From contig CM068377.1 in assembly GCA_034770075.1 (NCBI GenBank), forward strand, positions 77,860,406 to 77,924,405: DNA of 64,000 nt, written 5' to 3'. Source of the DNA: Aralia elata (lineage: Eukaryota; Streptophyta; Magnoliopsida; Apiales; Araliaceae). Positions 59,270-64,000 of this stretch are shown piece by piece (positions within the stretch are counted from its first letter, which is position 1; every line of letters begins with the position of its first letter). A model generated the notes under the pieces. That model saw only the letters and a program-made list of their open reading frames with translations. It searched no databases and was not told the DNA's origin. Made by a program: the position numbers and the translations under genes.

Positions 59270-60050
59270 GCGCTTCCACTGACCCTTTTGTACACACTAG
59301 GTTCATTCTCGTTTTTGATAAAATCAAACTCTTTTGATTGTCTAATCAAAACGAATGTTCCATCTTTGAGAAGCTTGCTTCAATCCATAAATGGATCATT
59401 ATAGCTTACATACACGATTTTCTTCAACCTTTGAAACAAATTCCTCTGGCTGTATCATACGTACATTCTCCTTAAATCTTCATTGAGGAAGGATGTCTCC
59501 ACATCCATTTGCCAGATTTCGTAATAGTAAGCTTCAATCACAAGCAAAATCCAAATGGACTTGAGCATTACCCGGTAATAAGGTTTTATCAGAGTCAACT
59601 CCTTGACTTTATTTGAAACCTTTTAAACAGGTCTGGTCTTATCGGTCTCTACCTTGCCATTTGCCCTAGTCTTTCTCTTAAAGACCCATATACACCCTTT
59701 AGGCACTATACCTTTCGGTGGAGTAACCAGAGTCTATACTTAGTTCTCATACATGGAGTCCATTTCGGATTTCATGGTCATCTGCCATTTCTCTGAGGGT
59801 CTTCTACTCATAGCCTCATCGTATATAACTAGATCATCATCCTCTATGATGCGTACCTCATCATCATCCTCTATGATGAATCCATACCTTCTAGGTATCT
59901 TCGGTACTCTTCCAGATTTACGATTCGGTTGTGGTACAATAGGTCTATCTACAGGTTCCTCATTTTGACTTGTAGTACTTTATGGTTCTTAAACTCCTTC
60001 AAGATCTATTACCCTCCCACTAGCTCCTTGAATGATAAACACATTTATCC
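59270..60050 (-). pseudogene. A RT N-terminal part
   Basis: Continues from 46,011 after S2. The sequence parallels B 48,846-49,640, including the stops and the DDDD-rich linker (59,820-59,905). Many frameshifts. Confidence 0.8.
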
Positions 60051-61050
60051 AAGAAGGCAGCGTGTAGGATTATAGTAATAATACCCTAAACTTTCTTTAG
60101 GATATCCCGTAACTCTGCACTTGTCAGATTTTGTCCTAAGCTTATCCTTTTGAAATCTTTTCACATAAGCTAGACAACTCCTTATCTTAACATACTTAAG
60201 AACTAGGAATCCTCCCTATCCATAACTTTTATAGAGTCTTGGGGCCGGATTTTGAGGTTACCTTATTTTGCAGATATGCAGCCGTTTCTAGGGCATAACC
60301 CCAGATGGATATTAGAATGTCGGTAAAAATTATTATGGACCGCACCATGTCCAACAAGGTACAATTTCTCCTTTTAGATACACTGGTCAATCATTGCGTA
60401 TCATGAAGCGTCCATTATGAGAAAATACCATTTTGAGATGATCTAGAAACTCATTGCACAAGTATTCTTTCCTCGATCTGATCAAAGAATCTTAATACTT
60501 TGTCAATATGTTTCACTTCTGAATTCTTTGAACATTTCAAATGATTCAGACTTGTATTTTATCAAATACACACATTCAACTCTTTGAATAACCATCTCCT
60601 TTTCTTTTATTAGTTTATTCAATTTGCAAAGTGTTTTTCATGTAAGTCAAGTATACAAAGTCTATCAAGTAATCTTCCAGTTTCAAACAAAATATTATCA
60701 TTATAAATAAAACAACCATTCTTCTTAAATATAATACCAGAACTTTTTTTGTCCAACAACGGAAAGAAATAATGTTACTAATGAGAACTAGAACATAATA
60801 ACAACTTATTAACTTAATAGACTTGCCCATAGGCATTGCTAAACTATAAGTTCCTATGGTTAATGTAGCAACCTTTGCTCCATTCCCACACATAAGATTA
60901 CTTACTCTTTGTTTAGCTTTCTACTTCTGCTTAGTTTCTGCATTGGATTGCATATGTGAGAACTACAGCCGGTATCCAATACCTAAGTAGAACCTTGACT
61001 TACAGAAAAATTTATTTCAATCATGAACAAACCTATATCTGTAACCGAAG
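60051..61050 (-). pseudogene. A integrase and protease pieces
   Basis: Parallels B 49,640-50,640. The protease core at about 60,963-60,990 encodes LDTGCSSHM-like sequence with DTG intact. The open piece 60,615-60,893 (VATLTIGTYSLAMPMGKS, ISCYYVLVL) is the segment between protease and integrase. The integrase is shortened as in B. Confidence 0.75.
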
Positions 61051-61883
61051 CTTCACTAAGCTTCTTCTGGTTAGCCTCTGTAACATTCTCCTTACAGTTT
61101 CCTTTCTAGTATCCGAGCTTATTGTAGTGGAAGCAAACTCCTTTGTTATCTGCATCAGTTTTGTTCTTAGTGTCCTTAGTTATTGCCTTTCCTTATACCT
61201 TCTTTGAATTGTTCTTCTTTTAAGAAGATCCTTTGGCCCTTTTTCGCTTCGTGGAAGAATCATCTACCAGTAAGACTTGGTCTTTCTTGGTTGGAAAGTT
61301 ACTCTTTACAGTTTTCAACGTGTTTAAGTAACTCATGCAGGTTGACATATAGCTTGTTCACGTGAAAAATTCACAACAAATTGTGAGAAAGAGTCCGGGA
61401 GTGATTGCAAGATTAAATCTTGGATCAACTCTTCATCCAATACAAAACCCAGTTATCCCAATTGTTCAATCATATTGATCATTTTTAGGACATTTGTCTA
61501 TACTGTAGTGCCATCGGTTATTCTAGATTGGAAGAGCTCCTTAGATATCTAATATCTAGCAGTCCTACTTTCCTCAGCATTCAACTCCTTGAAGGTGCAG
61601 GAGTACAGTAAGAGCATCCATAGTTTTATGCTGACGCTGAAGCTCGTTACTCATGGATGCAAGCATGATGCATTGAGCCAACTGTGCATCATCTTGCCAC
61701 TTTCAAAAGTAACAATCTCTTTCTCTGAGGCATTGTCTGCAACCATTTCAGGGATAGGCATATTAAGTACACAAGATAATTTTTCAGCCATGAGAACTAT
61801 TCTCAAATTCTTTAACCAGTCCTTTTAATTTGGTTCGGTTAATTAGCATCTAATATGCTCCGCAGTGATAGTAAATTAGACAT
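61051..61883 (-). pseudogene. A gag
   Basis: Start codon at 61,883 (MSNLLSLRSILDAN in the matching frame). Homologous to B gag with further stops and a degenerate knuckle near 61,100. Confidence 0.75.
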
Positions 61884-62525
61884 TGTAAAATTATGTAAAT
61901 GAATTTGTAATTTAACAACATTTTAACATATATTCATTTCTTAATTAATTATCAAAATAAATTAGGTCTTTATTTTAAATTGGTATCTCTCACTTTTTCA
62001 TCAAACTATATTACCCTCAATCTATAGTTCGACAAATCTAATTAAAGATTTACTAATGAGAATAAGGATCCCATTTCAAATGTATATAGCCTTGTGTGAC
62101 ACAACAAACTATATATAAATAACTAAGTAGACAACTATTGTCAATTACATCACTATGTAACTCCTTGTATTTTGCCTCTTAGATTATTTTGATCAAGTGT
62201 GACACATCCAAATCAAAATTATTTAAGTTAAGTCCAACCTAGCACTTCCATATATTCGAAAGAAAAACACTGTCCTTGTGTGACACAACAAAACAACATC
62301 GTTCAGTCTATTTATAAGCATCAAATATGATAAAGCAACATCTTAAATATTTAATACTTGCCTTGTGTGACACAACAAACTCATATTAAATATTTAATAC
62401 TCTATCACTTTACCATGTTAGAAGGCGACGTTCGATATTCCAAATATCTTTGAACGCTTAGGACTTAATATAATTTATTTGAGGGGTTTGTAATTATTAT
62501 TTGTCTCATCTTGTTTAGCGCGTAT

Positions 62526-62593
<68 letters not shown>

Positions 62594-63521
62594 CGCGTCA
62601 TATTATTTTACATGCGAAGCATGCTGGATAATATATAATATATATAGTAAGCATGCACATATAGAATACTATATTCTACCCGGATTGATTATGGACTTTT
62701 ATTCTAGTTTGGTTCACTAAAGCCACCAAGTGAACCAAAAGGTTAAACCTAGAGTGCAAGAATTAAATTTAAATATAACTATTACATTTAAATCCGAGCT
62801 CCATTATAAACGGGTCGTCAAGCGCTCCTTGCTCCTTTGTCTCCAATTCTTCAAAATTAATTCTAACTAGTCCTATTACAAAAACTATTTACAATAAATA
62901 GAAACCTTGATCAGCAGTAAAGGGGAAGTACATAGGAGGAAGATAGAATTTACATCAAGAAAAACTAGAGAAGACGAGGTACGCAGACCCCATTTATAAA
63001 AACCCATTCATTCAAGCATCCTCTAAAATAAATCCAATCACACATTGGTCAATAGTCCATAATCAATCCCTATTTATTTTCATACATATCTCCATATGCA
63101 TCAATAAATAATATTCATCTCATGAATAATAAAATCATTCCATATATGCATTGATATCATTTAATGGGCAATATTAGTTAGTATAAAATCCAATTTCAAC
63201 TCCAATTAGTTATCATGGAATCCAATTCCAACTCTAATTAGATATCATAAAATCCAATTTTAATTAAAATAAACTTCTTTATTTTAATCATATTCCAAAT
63301 CAAAATAAACTCTTTTATTTTAATTTATCCAATTTCGAATAAAAATAAACTCCTTTATTTTTAATCAAATTCCAAATCAAAATAAACTCTTTTATTTTAA
63401 TTTACAAAAATAAAAATAAAATAAAATAATTTTACACAAACAATTATGTCCAATTAAATTGTTCTAAACACATATCAATGTATATACAGAATCAAAACAA
63501 TTAATAATTCGCATAAAGTTT
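61884..63521 (-). other. A 5' leader
   Basis: Parallels the B leader but is shorter; it keeps the three CTTGTGTGACACAACAAA boxes (62,091, 62,275, 62,362) and lacks the 47-bp array. A (CA)n(TA)n expansion lies at 62,526-62,588. Confidence 0.75.
62526..62588. repeat. (CA)n(TA)n compound microsatellite
   Basis: About 17 CA units followed by about 14 TA units. The homologous site in B (about 52,111-52,126) has a single CACA and about 7 TA units. Confidence 0.95.
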
Positions 63522-63534
63522 GGTTCTCATACCA
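63522..63534 (-). other. A primer-binding site, degenerate
   Basis: GGTTCTCATACCA (coding TGGTATGAGAACC), two to three mismatches from the tRNA-iMet complement. Confidence 0.7.
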
Positions 63535-63535
63535 C

Positions 63536-64000
63536 TGTTAGGTTTGTATATGACGCGAACATGCAATCAAATTACATAAATAAAGCAAAAGCTCGATAAA
63601 ATCAGATTTTAAAATTTTATACAAACTATCATCATGATCTTTCTTTATGCACAATTATTAATTAAACGAAAGAGATAGAGAATAAGAATTATACACTTGT
63701 AGAATTCTAGCTTCCTCAGGTACAAGTTCACCTCCAATTCCTTCGCGTTCTCCTTGACTTCCACCGATTAAATTCCTTCCTTTGATCAACGTTAGCCACC
63801 CAAGTGTTTGGCCTCTAGAGGTGATCCACCAAGGAATAATACTTGTTCAAGAAGATGGGTGTTGGCAAAACCCTAGTTTCTATCTCTATAGAAATTGTAA
63901 TTACTCTCCACAATTGTTATGCAAGAGTGTGTAACCCTAATCTATAATAAGACTTCTCTTATTTATAGATGTAGGAAAACCCTTCCCTAAACTATTTAGG
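63536..64000 (-). repeat. A 5' LTR, partial
   Basis: TGTTAGGTTTGTATATGACG start, matching 40,468 onward; about 1,335 bp more is expected outside the window. TATA-like box at 63,960-63,968. Confidence 0.93.

Larger units (their letters stand above)
40468..64000 (-). mobile_element. A: decayed Ty1/copia retrotransposon (right end outside window)
   Basis: The 3' LTR starts TGTTAGGTTTGTATATGACG at 40,468 and ends ACTACTTTCA at 45,125; the 5' LTR starts at 63,536 and is cut by the window end. Orientation is minus from the purine tract at 45,126 and the primer site at 63,522-63,534. It holds S1 in its 3' LTR, and S2 with B inside its RT gene. Its own sequence, after removal of the insertions, is about 1,800 bp LTR plus 5,150 bp internal. 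The same family as B, but older: the LTRs differ by about 4% over the 190 bases compared. The flanking 5 bases on the left are AAAAT. Confidence 0.9.

Noticed and set aside
1..64000. tRNA, rRNA or CRISPR features
   Set aside because: No cloverleaf-like segment, rRNA-like sequence or regularly spaced identical repeats with unique spacers was seen; the tRNA-like strings present are primer-binding sites.

Overview
The window is plant nuclear DNA, most likely from a eudicot with a repeat-rich genome. It is AT-rich, has no bacterial-type genes, and is built almost entirely of LTR retrotransposons inserted into one another. All lineage calls (Sirevirus-type Ty1/copia, Tekay/Del-type chromovirus, Tat/Athila-type Ty3/gypsy) rest on motifs read by eye; no database was searched. 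I found no intact host gene, no tRNA or rRNA gene and no CRISPR array.

Bases 1-12,415 hold fragments and small elements. There are two chromovirus-like LTR pieces (ends at 2,074 and 3,489), a Sirevirus-like LTR end (to 4,832) split by a long inverted-repeat element (3,783-4,562), a clean Stowaway/mariner-type MITE (7,756-8,135) plus a decayed one, a 78-bp minisatellite near 12,000, and long AT-rich stretches where I recognise nothing.

From 12,416 to the right edge I read one nested stack. G1 is a Tat/Athila-like gypsy element on the minus strand, with its 3' LTR at 12,416-13,296 plus 37,917-37,980 and internal sequence to 38,932. Its LTR is split by a Sirevirus (SIRE, 13,297-37,916, minus) carrying gag, protease, integrase, RT/RNase H and env-like ORFs, all decayed. 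The SIRE gag is split by a chromovirus (T, 23,967-35,632, minus) with 3.5-kb LTRs, a perfect TCCAG target duplication and no reverse transcriptase domain. G1 internal sequence is cut at 38,933 by G2, a plus-strand gypsy with a tRNA-Asp primer site. G2 is cut at 40,468 by A, a copia element on the minus strand running past the window end. A has one solo LTR (S1, 41,011-43,863, GTACT duplication) in its 3' LTR and another (S2, 46,012-59,264, TCACA duplication) in its RT gene. S2 is itself split by B (46,157-55,284, AGAAC duplication), a young copy of the same family as A. The order G1 > G2 > A > S2 > B is five levels deep.

The most informative observations are: T lost the whole RT domain at a junction compatible with either microhomology deletion or GT-AG splicing; A and B share deletion of one catalytic aspartate codon in the RT motif, and B still transposed very recently (about 4 LTR differences in 1,799 bp), which implies mobilisation in trans; a hairpin beside the primer site keeps its shape with changed bases in three chromovirus-type LTRs; a TCTACGA/TCGTAGA motif is strongly over-represented throughout the SIRE; and a palindromic box is repeated three times in the A/B leader.
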